From positions 806,001-870,000 of the forward strand of contig JAWRVZ010000014.1 of assembly GCA_037043235.1 (NCBI GenBank): DNA of 64,000 bases, in the 5' to 3' direction. A program made the position numbers and the translations under genes. The stretch is from Rhodeus uyekii (Eukaryota > Chordata > Actinopteri > Cypriniformes > Acheilognathidae). Under the pieces are notes generated by a model. The model did not search any database. It was not told the DNA's origin and saw only the letters and a list, made by a program, of their open reading frames with translations. Shown in pieces: positions 54,007-64,000 of this stretch. Each line of letters begins with the position of its first letter. Within the stretch, counting starts at the first letter, position 1.

Positions 54007-55077
54007 CACATTATACATACATTTTAATCCAAATCATGTAAAATGATTGTTAGGCTGCCTAATTTAGATAAGCCGGAACCGAGAACATTCCCATAACACC
54101 TGATGTACTCGATACATCAGAAGAAGAATGGCATCTACGCTGATATTGTTCTCTGTTTATTCCGAGGTTACCGTGGTCAGCCGGATCCGGGCCGTATCCA
54201 GATCAGATGAAGGACCTGGACACGAGCACAGCACTACCCTGAAGTGTCTGCGGAGACCGTGACTCTACTAGACCCTCCCCTGTGACGATCATGAACCCAT
54301 CTCCAACCGGACCAAATTGGACTTCATATTGGACTTGAATTGTTGTCAATATAATAATCATGTACTGTTTGGCTTTGGCCAGAGGAGAACTGGTCCCCCG
54401 ACTGAGCCTGGTTTCTCCCAAGGTTTTCTCCATTCTATTCTTCATTCGTTACGTCACCTGCCGGAGTTTTTTCCTTGCCGCTGTCGCCTATGGCTTGCTC
54501 AGTTGGGGAAACTTAACACTTAAAATTCATCAATTGTATTGATTCGCCTGCTCTTTTGGGGCTTCTGTTCAGCCAAACAAACTTTGTTTATATTGTTTTT
54601 CCTGTAAAGCTGCTTTGAAACAATCTACATTGTAAAAAGCGCTATATAAATAAAGGTGACTTGACTTGACTTGACTTGACTTGTCTGGCCCTGGCATTGG
54701 CATCTTGAAGGTTCAGGTCTGTTGTTATGTAACTAAATTTAGTCATTTTTGGCACCTTCCTGTATGAATGGTTGTCTAGTGTCCACGTCCAGTGTTCTTT
54801 TTCTGCTGTTCTTTTGTTGGGTTGCTGGAGCTCTGTTGGTAGGCCTACCTCTGCCAACTTCAACAGCATCTGCTGTAGGAACATTCTGGTAGAGAATACC
54901 CATTGTGTCATGTAGCGTATCAGCGCCTGAAAGGGTCTGGGTGAATTCATCATAATTATCAAACGCTAAACCCATCGTTCTACCAACTACTGTACCCTCA
55001 TCCTGTTAATCTAGGTCACATCCTATGGTAGCTCTGCCTTTTTTTAAAGGGGTGAACTAAGTACCAAATTTGGTGGG

Positions 55078-55797
55078 GTGGCACTTTGTCCCTTTCTTAA
55101 GCCCCCTTGTCCACAACAGATGAACTTAAGAATCATGGATTCTTAAACAGTAGGTCATGGTCTATATTTCAGCTAAGTTTGATGGATGTACTCAAGATGT
55201 GAATTAAATGTGAATTTGGGGGTCACTTAGGCCCTTCTTAAGACCCCTTATCCACAGTTGCGGAACTTAAGAAAGACTGATTCTGAGTGTCATCCCCAAA
55301 CCCAACATTTTGAAAGAGGTTTGGTGGATGTACTCATGATGTGAATTAAATCTGCTATTTTGGGTATTTTGGCACTTTGGCCCTTTCTTAAGCCCCCTTG
55401 TCCACAACTGATGAGCTTAAGAATCATGGATACTTAAACAGTAGGTCATGGACTACATTTCAGCCAAGTTTGATGGATGTACTCAAGATGTGAATTAAAT
55501 GTGATTTTTGGGGTCACTTAGGCCCTTCTTAAGCCCATAAGTCCACAATTGGTGAACTTAAGAAATCACATTTTGTCAATAGACCCCATGGCAGAACATT
55601 TCGGCAAAGGTTTGGTGGATGTACATGGGGGTGTGAAACAAATCAAATCTTTTGGCTACTTTGGGTGGCGCCCACTACTGGTTATCCACATTTCCAGAAC
55701 TTAAGAAATGCCATTTCAGGGTCCTGGGGTAGTGTCCTATCCATTCCAGGGGTCAAACCTTTCGTACTCGAGGTGTGAAACAAATGTCTCTGGGCTC
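55078..55797. repeat. Right TIR of long-TIR transposon
   Basis: Inverse of 45268-45990 with few differences. It ends TGTCTCTGGGCTC before CTAG. Confidence 0.9.
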
Positions 55798-55801
55798 CTA
55801 G

Positions 55802-55940
55802 ACTATATCTGCCTATCTTGACTTCCCCGCCTGGATTATCGTTTATGTATGCTATCAGTCTGTCCTGACCATCTGCCTGTATGACCATTCTTAATAAAGA
55901 CACACGATTGGATCTCTGCCTGTGAGTACCCTTTGTTACA
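55802..55940 (+). repeat. Gypsy solo LTR, right part
   Basis: Continues the LTR of 44939-45267, carries AATAAAG near 55892, and ends CTTTGTTACA followed by ATTAG (55941-55945), the partner of the duplication at 44934. Rejoined length is about 468 bp. Confidence 0.82.
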
Positions 55941-55945
55941 ATTAG

Positions 55946-57584
55946 ACACATTTACAAGTAATATTCCATAAATGTTGTGTGAGTTGTTGCAATTGATGGG
56001 TCTAACCGATGCAAAACATCAGTGCCAAATATGTACAGCAGAAACTAAGACAAACTAAGTTTTTAGGTATGGAGGTGTTAATAAATAAATTAAAGATATT
56101 GATAAAATAATTTATTGTATAAGGCATAAATTACTGTATGCTACAACTACTTGTTGATGTTTGAGTTTGTCCTGATGCTCTCTGATGCTCCATGTGCACT
56201 CAAATTACTCTTCAACAAAACAGCATATTTTGCATTGAGAGATGATGCCTTGAGCTTGCCAGCTGCTGGGTTTGACCTCCTCTGTAAACAAGATCTGACA
56301 ACAACTGTGTTTCTAAAATGTACAGTAATGCCTAACACAGTCTGAACTTATGAAATACAACACTTACATTTATAGCAACTGTATTCAGTGGAAGAGGAAG
56401 ATTCAAAGACAGACAGCTTACTCTTCATATTCCATATACGTAGGTCATTTTGGGGAACTGCAGGTAAGGAACCTGTTTATTTTTCAAGTAAAAAATAAAA
56501 TGACTTTGGAAAAATATACATTTAAATATTTATATGAAATACATTTTATTAAGTTTACAACAAAATCTGACTTTTTATGACTTGCTCAAGCAAATAATGT
56601 TTTATGAGTATTCAGACACTTTCAAATTAATAATATTAGGAGGGATTTATGCAGCCATCTGATGACTGGAAAAAAGCTTGCTATTCCCGACACATGAATT
56701 TCTTATCATTTTAATAAAATGTCACATCGATTGCTTTTAAGGAGCAACCTACATTCAACATTCCTCAGTATAACTCGGTCGCTGTCATTTTTGTGGTAGA
56801 CCAATAGCAGCATCATGAGTACAAATTGTGTATTGCAACTGAAGTACTGCCCGTTCAAGTTTAAAAGGCACCCCTCTCTTTCATTCAAAATAAGGTTGAA
56901 AGTTAACAGAAAATTGAATTATTACCACGGGTTTCATTTTTGTTTCAGGTTAGAGCAGCACGATTCTAGATAATTTGAGAATCACAAATAATTTGACAAC
57001 TAAACAAAATAACATGCAAACTACAGGTTCTGACAAAATGTTCATTGCATTAGTCTATTTAGAAACATATTAATTTTATCAAATTATCCCAATATATCAC
57101 AACAATATTATAAATTAAAAATAGTTAGATCCATTTTGCTTAATAACAATAATAATAATGAAAAAAAAAACATACACACAAGTCAGGTCACATTCAGATA
57201 GCTACACATGGAGATGGAAATAGTCAGGAGTCTGTGTACTTTTTTAACCAGAAATGAAATATGGAAGATGCACTTTTTTACGCTGCTTAATAGAATTAGC
57301 AGATAATACAAGCTAATTTTCCATATACAAGATCATTATTTCATTAAAAACTTTATTATTGAAGTAATATATTATTCCATTGTATTATTTAATATACAGA
57401 GGAATCCGGTTATGTCGATGGCCTCGGGGGTTGCAAAAAAGCATAGAGATAGGCGAGGATCAAGATAACCAAAAGCCAATAGGCCTATAGCGATTTGTTT
57501 GATGAAGCAATCAGCACTGAAGGCGGATAATCAAAATCTCTTGTCTCTTCTATTTACATTATATATATATATATATATATAATT
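55946..57584. other. AT-rich stretch, nothing coding
   Basis: A possible DNA-transposon end, TACAGAGGAATCCGGTTATG, lies near 57398, without a partner found. (AT)n runs at 57561-57582 just before the ERV2 copy. No coding frame looks real. Confidence 0.4.
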
Positions 57585-60500
57585 TTATTTTTCCTATTTA
57601 TACCTATATTCTTTTCTTTGTCTTATTTTTCATGTGTTCTTTTTCCTTTTTCTTATTTGAATGAGTTGTAAAGAGTGATTTATAATCAAGTTAGGCTTTT
57701 TATTAGTTAAAAACCTTTCTTTACTTTTCTGTAGTTTTCCATAGAGTAAGGATTAATATTGTCAGCACTTCTCAACAGATAGAGAATGTTATCAGAATGT
57801 TTTGGGTATTCTTTCTGTTGAGAGTTGGAGCCTGAGCCGAGTTCAGCCTTGGAGAAGCTGTATGTGTGTGTGTGTTAATATGGTCAGTATTGGTGAGGTG
57901 ATTAGCTGGCACCATAAAACTTGTTGTTTTCGACAAGCCACGTCACGAACCCGTCAACCATGTGATCAACGAAGATATGCTTCAGACTGTCTGCTCTCGT
58001 GTGGAAAATTACTAGTTTTGTTTATCTTTCTTTCTTAGCCAATCAGAATCATTTAAACGTCATCATTGACGTAGTTATCACCTTCTGTTAGAGTATAATT
58101 GCTGTAACAATGTTATTGTATGTGGGGCGGCCTACGAACTCCTTGTGAGACCTGAAGCTGGCTTCTGTTGATGAAACTGCAAACTAAACTTCACAAAAAT
58201 TTCTTCTAATGACTGCACTTCTGACTCCTGGTCTTCATTCAACCTATCTGGTCCTTGGGTCTTAACTGTAAATTCCCCTACAGTTAATGGTGGAGAGTGC
58301 GCGGGCAATTCATTCTTCGATAACATCCCTGGTCGAACAACAAACAAGGTAGAAAGTGTTAGGGCTGTCTGAGTGGAAGAGACTGGGCAGGGGATCGGGA
58401 GAGCTTCACTCAGACGTGAGTGGGGAGTACTGACGCTGGTTAGATTCCAAGGGGTACAAATAATTATGCCAGCCATATGATTTTAAAGATCATATGGTTT
58501 TTGATGGTGTAATAGTCGCTGGTATCCGTAACACTGGTTAGATTCCAGGTAAGCGGAAGGCATCGCCGTTACGCACTTCAAGGGGACAAGGGAAGTCACT
58601 GACGGACACTGGAGAAGAACACAGGTTAGATTCCTGGTTCCAGAACACGGGTTAGATTCCTGGTTCCTTTCGGTTCAGTGGCACCATGAACCTGACTTCA
58701 TCTCTTCCACTTCAGACAGGGGATCCCCGAATTTAGTGAATCAGGCAGTTAGGGACTAAACTATTAGCTAATTATAAAATAAACAATATGAAATAAATAT
58801 AGGGCTAACTTGTTTGCCATGGATGCATCTGGAACAATTCCTGCAAAAGTAAATTTTACGAGAAAATTTTGTGACCCGAATTGGTTTAGACCAGGATATG
58901 TGACTTGGTGTTTTTGTAGTATACTTTGTGCTTTCATCACGCAGAAGCCACAGCTGTGTTATTCAAAGATCGCCACCTCCATCTCTTCCTACCGTGACTT
59001 CAGGGAGTATTAACTTTGACTAAAATATGGCTAACAATAACTGAGTAGTCTGATTATTACTGATTAATTAAATAAGCAGAAGAGAGGCTGTAAACAGCTC
59101 TGCTTCTCAAAGTGAATTTTCAGAGCTCAGTAGGAAAATGTCTGCTAGAAGTCTGTGTTTTTAGTGTAAAAACAAGGTTGGAAGTCATGATAAAATAATG
59201 AAACAGAGAAGAGATTAAATGCTGTAAACAGCTCCGCTTCTCAAAGTAAATTTGGTCAGTCTGTGTTTTTAATTCTGATTGTAAATATAAGGTTGGAAGT
59301 CATGATAAAATAACGAAATGGAGAAGAGAAGATATTAAATGCTGTAAACAGATCTGGTCTTCAAAAGCAAAATTTCAGAGCTCAGTAAGAAAATGCTCCT
59401 AGTTTTAATTTGATTGGAAAGTTGTGAGCAAAGAAAGAGCCTGAACGATATAAATGTCTACTAGATGTGATAAAGTAACATACATTTCTGGTGTTAAGTA
59501 GATTTGAAAAGAACATCAGTGTCTAATATACCAACATTTACGTTTTCGTCTGGAAAAGAACAAAAATAAGATTGAAGTCTTAAGGAATTCTTTTGAAAGA
59601 AAGATTTGTAATGAGAAGTTTTATAGTGAATGGATAAGGATAAATTGCGTCAAAATACAGATAATGACTCCAAAAGATGGGAGTTTCAGTAATATGTAAT
59701 TCGCAAAAAAACAACTATAAAAATTATAATTCTTTGAAAACGTGTTTTTGGGCAAAGATTTCTGAAACAATCCAGAGTCAAAATAAAGTAGATAAATGTT
59801 GAAAGTTTACAAAAATGCAGTGTTCCAGTCCTTGAATCCAGTCCAGAGTTTCTCTTTCTCATTCAAAGTCAGCTAAATGCTGTTATCTGAGTCTGTGTCA
59901 TCAGTGATAAACAATTAACAGGAAGTGTTCCAGTGAAAATCATAGACACAGAGACGTTAAAAGAAATCATGCTACAGGCAGTTCAAAACTTCCACATTTA
60001 GGATTGTGTACATTAAATTTGTTTCAACAACTAAATGCCTTTAAAGAGGAGTTTTAAAATAAATTTAAATAAGTTTAAATATAGCGTACTTTATTTTAGA
60101 TAATCAAAATGGGTCTAATTCAGAGTTAAATATTTATGTTTTAAAAATGTGTGAATGATTAAGGTTTCTATAAGGCAAATAATTTACTATTGCATTCTGC
60201 CTAAAAGTCTTAAGAGATTGTTGAGAAACTTTTGGCTGAGAGAGAGCTTGTGAGTGGAGGCTGGGTATGGCACTCTGTTATCAAAATGATAAAGGAACTA
60301 AAACAACCTAGCAAACTTTTCTAAAAACAAAGTATAAACAGACATGCTTTTAAACTGAATAAGTTAAACCTAGAGAAGATTTTAAAGCTTAAATCTTTGT
60401 AGAATAAATACCAGAAGTAAACCTTGAATATGAGCGATTTGTATTCATGTCTGAGTGTGTGTGAGTTTTGTATGTCCCCATAGTGTGCATATGTTGTCGT

Positions 60501-61109
60501 TAACCTCTGGAATGAGTTTTATCATTACAGATGGGTTAAGTAAAATGACAAATCTTTACAGAAGCCGAGAATTCTGATTGAATCTGATAAAACGACTATA
60601 CAAAACATGGGACGAGCTTTAATTGGACTGAATATCCAGCTCGGTCTGCTAGTGGTAAATATGACTGCTTTTGTCATTTATGATGTTAATTTCAAGTTAT
60701 TCTCTGGATTAGTTTAAATAATTGTGTAAGTTGAAATTGTGAAGCTGAAGATTGCCGTCCATTATGGGTTTAAAACCCTTGTCTAAATTCAACTGAGTGT
60801 CTAAATTTAAATACTATTAACTATGAGTGATCCGAGTGTTAAAGACTTGACAGCAGAGATAGTGTGACACATTGGCTAAAGTCACCCTCCAAATTATCCA
60901 GAGAGCACCCTAACATTTATGAAAGGCCGGTGGGCGATCAAAGGAGTGAATATAACTTATAAAAAGTTTTATTATTTTCATCCATTAAGTGGATGCATGA
61001 CATTTACACAAAAAAGGGTTAATGAAACCGCAGCTATGAGGCTGTCTGTGTGACTTAGGGATTAAAGCACAAGTAATATTTTTAAAAAATAAAGTCAAGG
61101 GCAGTCTCA
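57585..61109 (+). mobile_element. ERV2 copy C, right part lost
   Basis: LTR (57585-58282) and interior are paralogous to 4495-4526/8020-12500 over about 3.5 kb. This copy shows the empty site of the gag-only element 1 near 57608 (ATACCTATATTCTTTTC). It has a mutated PBS (58288), a damaged splice donor (CAGGGAGTA, 59003), a 1-kb deletion relative to copy A near 60075, and is cut at 61110 by a gypsy LTR. Confidence 0.75.
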
Positions 61110-61461
61110 TGACAGACTGGAGGACACAGAGGTTATTGCACAATAACAGGTTTTATTGAAGTAAGGACGCAAAACAGTGAACAGGTGAAAACACAGGAGC
61201 TGGTGAGTGGCTTAACTGAAGCAGTGAACAGTCTTGTGGAATCTTGTATTCTTGGGAGCGTAGAGTAGCTTGGAGAATGAGCAGACTGCATTGCGACTGT
61301 GTAGCATAATGCTAAGACCAGACAATGAGTGCAGGGTGAGAGCTTGTGATATAGGGCTCCAGTGATGGGAAACAGGTGCGGGTGCTCAGTTCTCAGGTGA
61401 CTGGGAATGAGTGGGTGGAGCGTGGGAGTCTGGTGCAGGGGGCGTGGCTGAGTCCGTGACA
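61110..61461 (-). repeat. 3' LTR of decayed gypsy
   Basis: On the minus strand TGTCACGGACTCAGCC to CCAGTCTGTCA, 352 bp, immediately after pol sequence. Confidence 0.75.
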
Positions 61462-63870
61462 GTACCCGGATGTACCCGGATGTCCCGGGTTGAGAGCCAT
61501 ACCAACTGGCCGGGATGATATCTGGGGGTTGGCCCTTGCCGACGGTCAGCCTGAATCTTCTGCCTACGGACTGCCCGTTGCAGATGGACGTGTGCTGAGT
61601 CCCACACCCTCTCGCTGTCCTGAAACCAGTGGTGGACAGCTGGAATGTCCGTGGGCTCTCCAGACCAGGGGAACAGTGGGGGTTGGAAACCTAGAACACA
61701 TTGGAAAGGGGTGAGGTGAGTGGATTCTTGACGTAGTGAGTTTTGTGCACACTCAGCCCACGGAAGGAAGTGGTTCCAGCTGTCCTGGCGGAGACCACAG
61801 TAGGCTCGGAGGTATCTCCCGATTTCCTGTATCTTCCGCTCAGTCGGTCCGTTGGATTGGGGGTGATAACCAGAAGAGAGACTGACTGTGACACCCAGGA
61901 GTGAGAAGGATTTACATTTACACATTTGGCAGACGCTTTTTTATCCAAAGTGACTCACATTGCATTCAACAAACACATTGAATCATTTCTTGCTTTCCCT
62001 GGGATTGAACCCATGACCTTGGTGTTGTAAACACCAATGCTCTACTAATTGAGCTACAGGAAAGCTTATTTCCAGACCCGTGAAATAAACTGTGGGCCCC
62101 TGTCAGAGACTATGTCCTCGGGGAGGCCGTAGTGTCGGAAGACATGGTGAAATAGGGCCTCCGCCGTTTCCATGGCTGTGGGTAGTCCTGACAGGGGAAT
62201 GAGTTTGCACCCTTTGGAGAAGCGGTCAACAACAACAAGGATGCAGGTGTGTCCATCGGAAGGAGGGAGGTCGGTGAGGAAATCAATGCCCGAATGTGAC
62301 CTGGGATGACAAGGGAGGGGTAAGGGAACCAGCTTGCCTTCAGGGAGGTGACGGGGAGTGTTGGGGGTGGCACAGACTGAGCATCCACGAACGAAGCGGG
62401 AGACGTCACGAGCCATACTGGGCCACCAGTAGTGTCCTTGCAGGAGCGAGAGGATATGCTGGCTGCCTGGGTGTCCAGAGCCCGGAGATGAGTGTGCTTG
62501 GTCCACGTTGGAACATAGGTCCGTCCCTCAGGACACCCCGCAGAACTGGGTCATCGTGAGTTGCGTCGGCGATGCGCTGATCTAAGGACCACTGGATCGG
62601 GCTGATGATAACGGCTGGAGGGAGTATGGGTTCTGGTTGAGCTGTGGGTTGGTCAGGAAGAAACTGGCGGGATAGGGCATCTGCTTTAGTGTTTTTCTCT
62701 CTGGGCCGGTAGGTCACTGAGAAATTGAACCGGGTAAAAAACAGGGCCCATCTGGCCTGACGTGTGTTGAGTCTTTTGGCTTCCCTCAAGTATTCCAAGT
62801 TACGGTGGTCAGTGATTACCTGAAATGGGTGTTTGGCTCCCTCCAGCCAATGCCGCCATTCTTCCAATGCCAGTTTGATGGCAAGCAACTCACAATTCCC
62901 GATGTCGTAGTTGCGTTCTGCCGGGGACAGCTCTCTGGAGAAGTAGGCACATGGATGGAGTTGTGGAGGCTCACCCTGCCGCTGGGACAGTACGGCTCCT
63001 ACCCCCACACTTGAAGCGTCCACTTCCACGACGAACGGGATCGGGATGAACGAGAGCAGGAGCTGTACTGAAGGCTTCCTTGAGGTGGTGAAAAGCTTGT
63101 CGGGCTTCCGGGGTCCAGGACAGGGACTTGGGGCCTCCTCGGAGCAGTGCGGAGAGGGGTGCGGCTATGGTGCTGAATTGACGAATGAACCAGCGATAGA
63201 AATTTGCGAATCCCAGGAAACGTTGAAGATCTTTGACTGACTTGGGTTGGGGCCAATTCCGCACTGCTCGAACCTTCCCCTGGTCCATCTTGACGCCGCT
63301 CTGGTCCACGATGTATCCAAGGAATTGGGTGGAGCTGCGGTGGAACTCGCATTTTTCAAGCTTCAGGAAGAGGTGGTTTTCTCTCAGTCGTTGGAGGACC
63401 TGCGCAACGTGATGGTGGTGATCTGACATGTTATGGGAATAAACCAGGATATTGTCAATGTAGACTATGACAAATTTGTTGAGGAAATCTCGGAGAATCT
63501 CATTCATGAATCCTTGGAAGATTGCTGGGGCGTTAGACAGTCCGAATGGCATTACTCTCTACTCATAGTGACCGGCGGGGGTGATGAAAGCTGTTTTCCA
63601 CTCGTCGCCCTCCCGTATTCTGATGAGGTTGTAGGCGCTGCGCAGGTCCAACTTTGTAAAACAGCGAGCTCCCCGCAGCTGCTCCAGAGCGGTGGGAGCC
63701 AGGGGAAGTGGGTACCTGATCTTGATGGTGTGTTCATTGAGTTTCCGGTTATCTATGCATGGCCTCAAGTCCCCGTCCTTCTTGCCCACGAAGAAAAAGC
63801 TGGAAGCGGCAGGGGAATTGGATGCTTGAATGAATCCTTGATCGAGTGCCTCCCTGATGTACTCCTCCAT
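61462..63870 (-). pseudogene. pol: Gypsy pol remnant (RT to integrase)
   Basis: RT piece 63870-63559 (FTKLDLRSAYNL), an in-frame stop, then 63552-62971, where the catalytic box is YIDN instead of YIDD. RNase H is in another frame (63029-62406, MEVDASSVG, NYDIGNCELLA). Integrase continues in a third frame (62506-62066: GHPGSQHILS, IDFLTDLP, SDRGPQFIS), is split by a tRNA-derived SINE piece, and resumes at 61900 (SLSSGYHPQSNGPTER). At least three frameshifts, one stop and the active-site change make it dead. Confidence 0.9.
61914..62062 (-). mobile_element. tRNA-derived SINE-like insertion
   Basis: The segment starts ACATTTACACATTTGGCAGA and ends GAGCTACAGG. It contains, on the minus strand at about 62060-61985, a tRNA-like sequence (TAGCTCAATTAGTAGAGC, a stem-loop GGTGTTTACAACACC with a TAC anticodon position, and GGTTCAATCCC as B box). 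It splits the integrase frame, which reads on from both sides. This is a very common fish repeat type; it is not a tRNA gene. Confidence 0.75.
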
Positions 63871-63876
63871 GGCCTG

Positions 63877-64000
63877 ATGTGGCCGAAAAGTTAATCAACA
63901 CTTTTGTGTTTTCACGCATTGATTATTGTAATGCATTGCTGGCTGGAGTCTCTAAAGCTACCCTGAGTAAACTACAGTTGGTCCAAAACTCAGCTGCTAG
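63877..64000 (+). mobile_element. LINE ORF2 fragment, runs off the window
   Basis: The plus strand encodes FVFSRIDYCNALLAG and LQLVQNSAA, the thumb region of L2-type ORF2 (compare SSRLDYCNALLGG at 53548 on). Only 124 bp are visible. Confidence 0.85.

Larger units (their letters stand above)
49775..54686 (+). mobile_element. Full-length L2/CR1-type LINE, both ORFs open
   Basis: It interrupts the nuclease gene. Order: about 270 bp of 5' UTR, ORF1 (esterase), ORF2 (endonuclease-RT), about 680 bp of 3' UTR, and a CTTGA repeat tail (54658-54684). The 5' edge is placed where the nuclease frame breaks (49770-49780). No clear target duplication is seen, as is usual for this group. The 3' UTR matches 39160-39711 closely. 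Open ORFs suggest a young and possibly active copy. Confidence 0.92.
47007..54975 (-). pseudogene. XPG/PIN-like nuclease, presumed transposon protein, broken
   Basis: The N-terminal part (MGLAFDNYDEFTQTL) reads 54975 to 54690. After the LINE the frame resumes at about 49770 (AAVVQPQVDLMW) and runs to 47007, roughly 1000 codons in all. The last third carries nuclease landmarks: VIDGQYLL (near 48310), HEEADTKIVRHA (47860), AHDTDIAVLL (47780) and FTGSDYTSAF (47590). The last closely resembles the GSDYT of XPG/FEN1 nucleases, and the acidic residues that would bind metal are present. An acidic tail follows. Breaks: in-frame stops at 48285 and 47259, a frame jump near 48700, and the LINE. Multi-copy proteins of this kind occur in many animals, but their function is not established to my knowledge. 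Confidence 0.65.
45268..55797 (-). mobile_element. Long-TIR DNA transposon with XPG-like nuclease gene (Academ-like)
   Basis: Terminal inverted repeats of about 720 bp (45268-45990, 55078-55797) begin GAGCCCAGAGACATTTGTTT and are flanked by CTAG (45264-45267, 55798-55801). It lies in a gypsy LTR whose two halves read through. The only gene is a decayed minus-strand protein with an XPG/FEN-like PIN nuclease domain. Academ-type transposons have 3-4 bp duplications, and some are described as carrying XPG nucleases (from memory); the assignment is an inference. A 4.9-kb LINE has inserted in the gene, so the original length was about 5.6 kb. Confidence 0.7.
61110..63876 (-). mobile_element. Decayed Ty3/gypsy element
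   Basis: A minus-strand pol runs from RT (63870) to integrase and then fuses directly to its 3' LTR (61110-61461), the chromodomain and polypurine tract being deleted. The 5' part is replaced at 63877 by LINE sequence. Confidence 0.88.

Noticed and set aside
61985..62060. Functional tRNA-Val gene
   Set aside because: It is embedded in a well-known type of fish repeat inserted in a gypsy integrase, with poor acceptor pairing.

Overview
The window is a repeat-dominated intergenic stretch of a teleost genome, possibly an ostariophysan (the species is inferred only from the repeat types). The evidence is fish-type chromodomain Ty3/gypsy elements, L2/CR1-type LINEs whose ORF1 carries an esterase, hAT and Tc1/mariner elements, a fish-type endogenous retrovirus and Polinton-like remnants. 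I found no convincing host gene. One weak pair of possible exons lies at 40.5-40.85 kb.

Layout. 0.1-4.1 kb: three non-autonomous DNA transposons and two strong hairpins. 4.1 to about 29.4 kb: a minus-strand endogenous retrovirus (ERV1) riddled with younger insertions. Its 3' LTR (4140-4494 plus 20631-20711) is split by a second LTR element on the plus strand (ERV2, about 4495-20630), which has a primer-binding site matching tRNA-Ala. ERV2's 5' LTR holds a gag-only LTR element (4527-8019). Its 3' LTR holds a near-intact gypsy element with identical 443-bp LTRs (15020-20195). ERV1 env is split by another gag-only element (22103-24098), ERV1 integrase by a hAT element with a perfect 8-bp duplication (25493-26603), and the gag-like part by an intact Tc1/mariner copy (27308-28870).

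29.8-44.7 kb: two Tigger-like MITEs, a 5'-truncated gypsy, Polinton-like DNA polymerase remnants, a third gag-only element, a solo LTR, and a 348-bp hAT MITE that carries a tRNA-Ser(AGA)-like sequence. 44.9-55.9 kb: a gypsy solo LTR split by a 10.5-kb DNA transposon. That transposon has about 720-bp terminal inverted repeats built of 145-bp subrepeats and a decayed XPG/PIN-type nuclease gene. The gene is itself split by a 4.9-kb LINE with both ORFs open. 57.6-64 kb: a second ERV2 copy cut by a decayed gypsy, then the start of another LINE.

Main points. (1) The LINE's esterase ORF1 and endonuclease-RT ORF2 lie in one frame, separated by a single TGA followed by CTA, with no in-frame ATG until the endonuclease domain; this suggests stop-codon readthrough. 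(2) The gypsy element and two gag-only elements share a Tf1/sushi-like self-priming layout: a TATA box, then about 30 bp on a 10-11 nt sequence complementary to the bases just after the 5' LTR. (3) The long-TIR, XPG-nuclease transposon fits an Academ-type element with a CTAG duplication.
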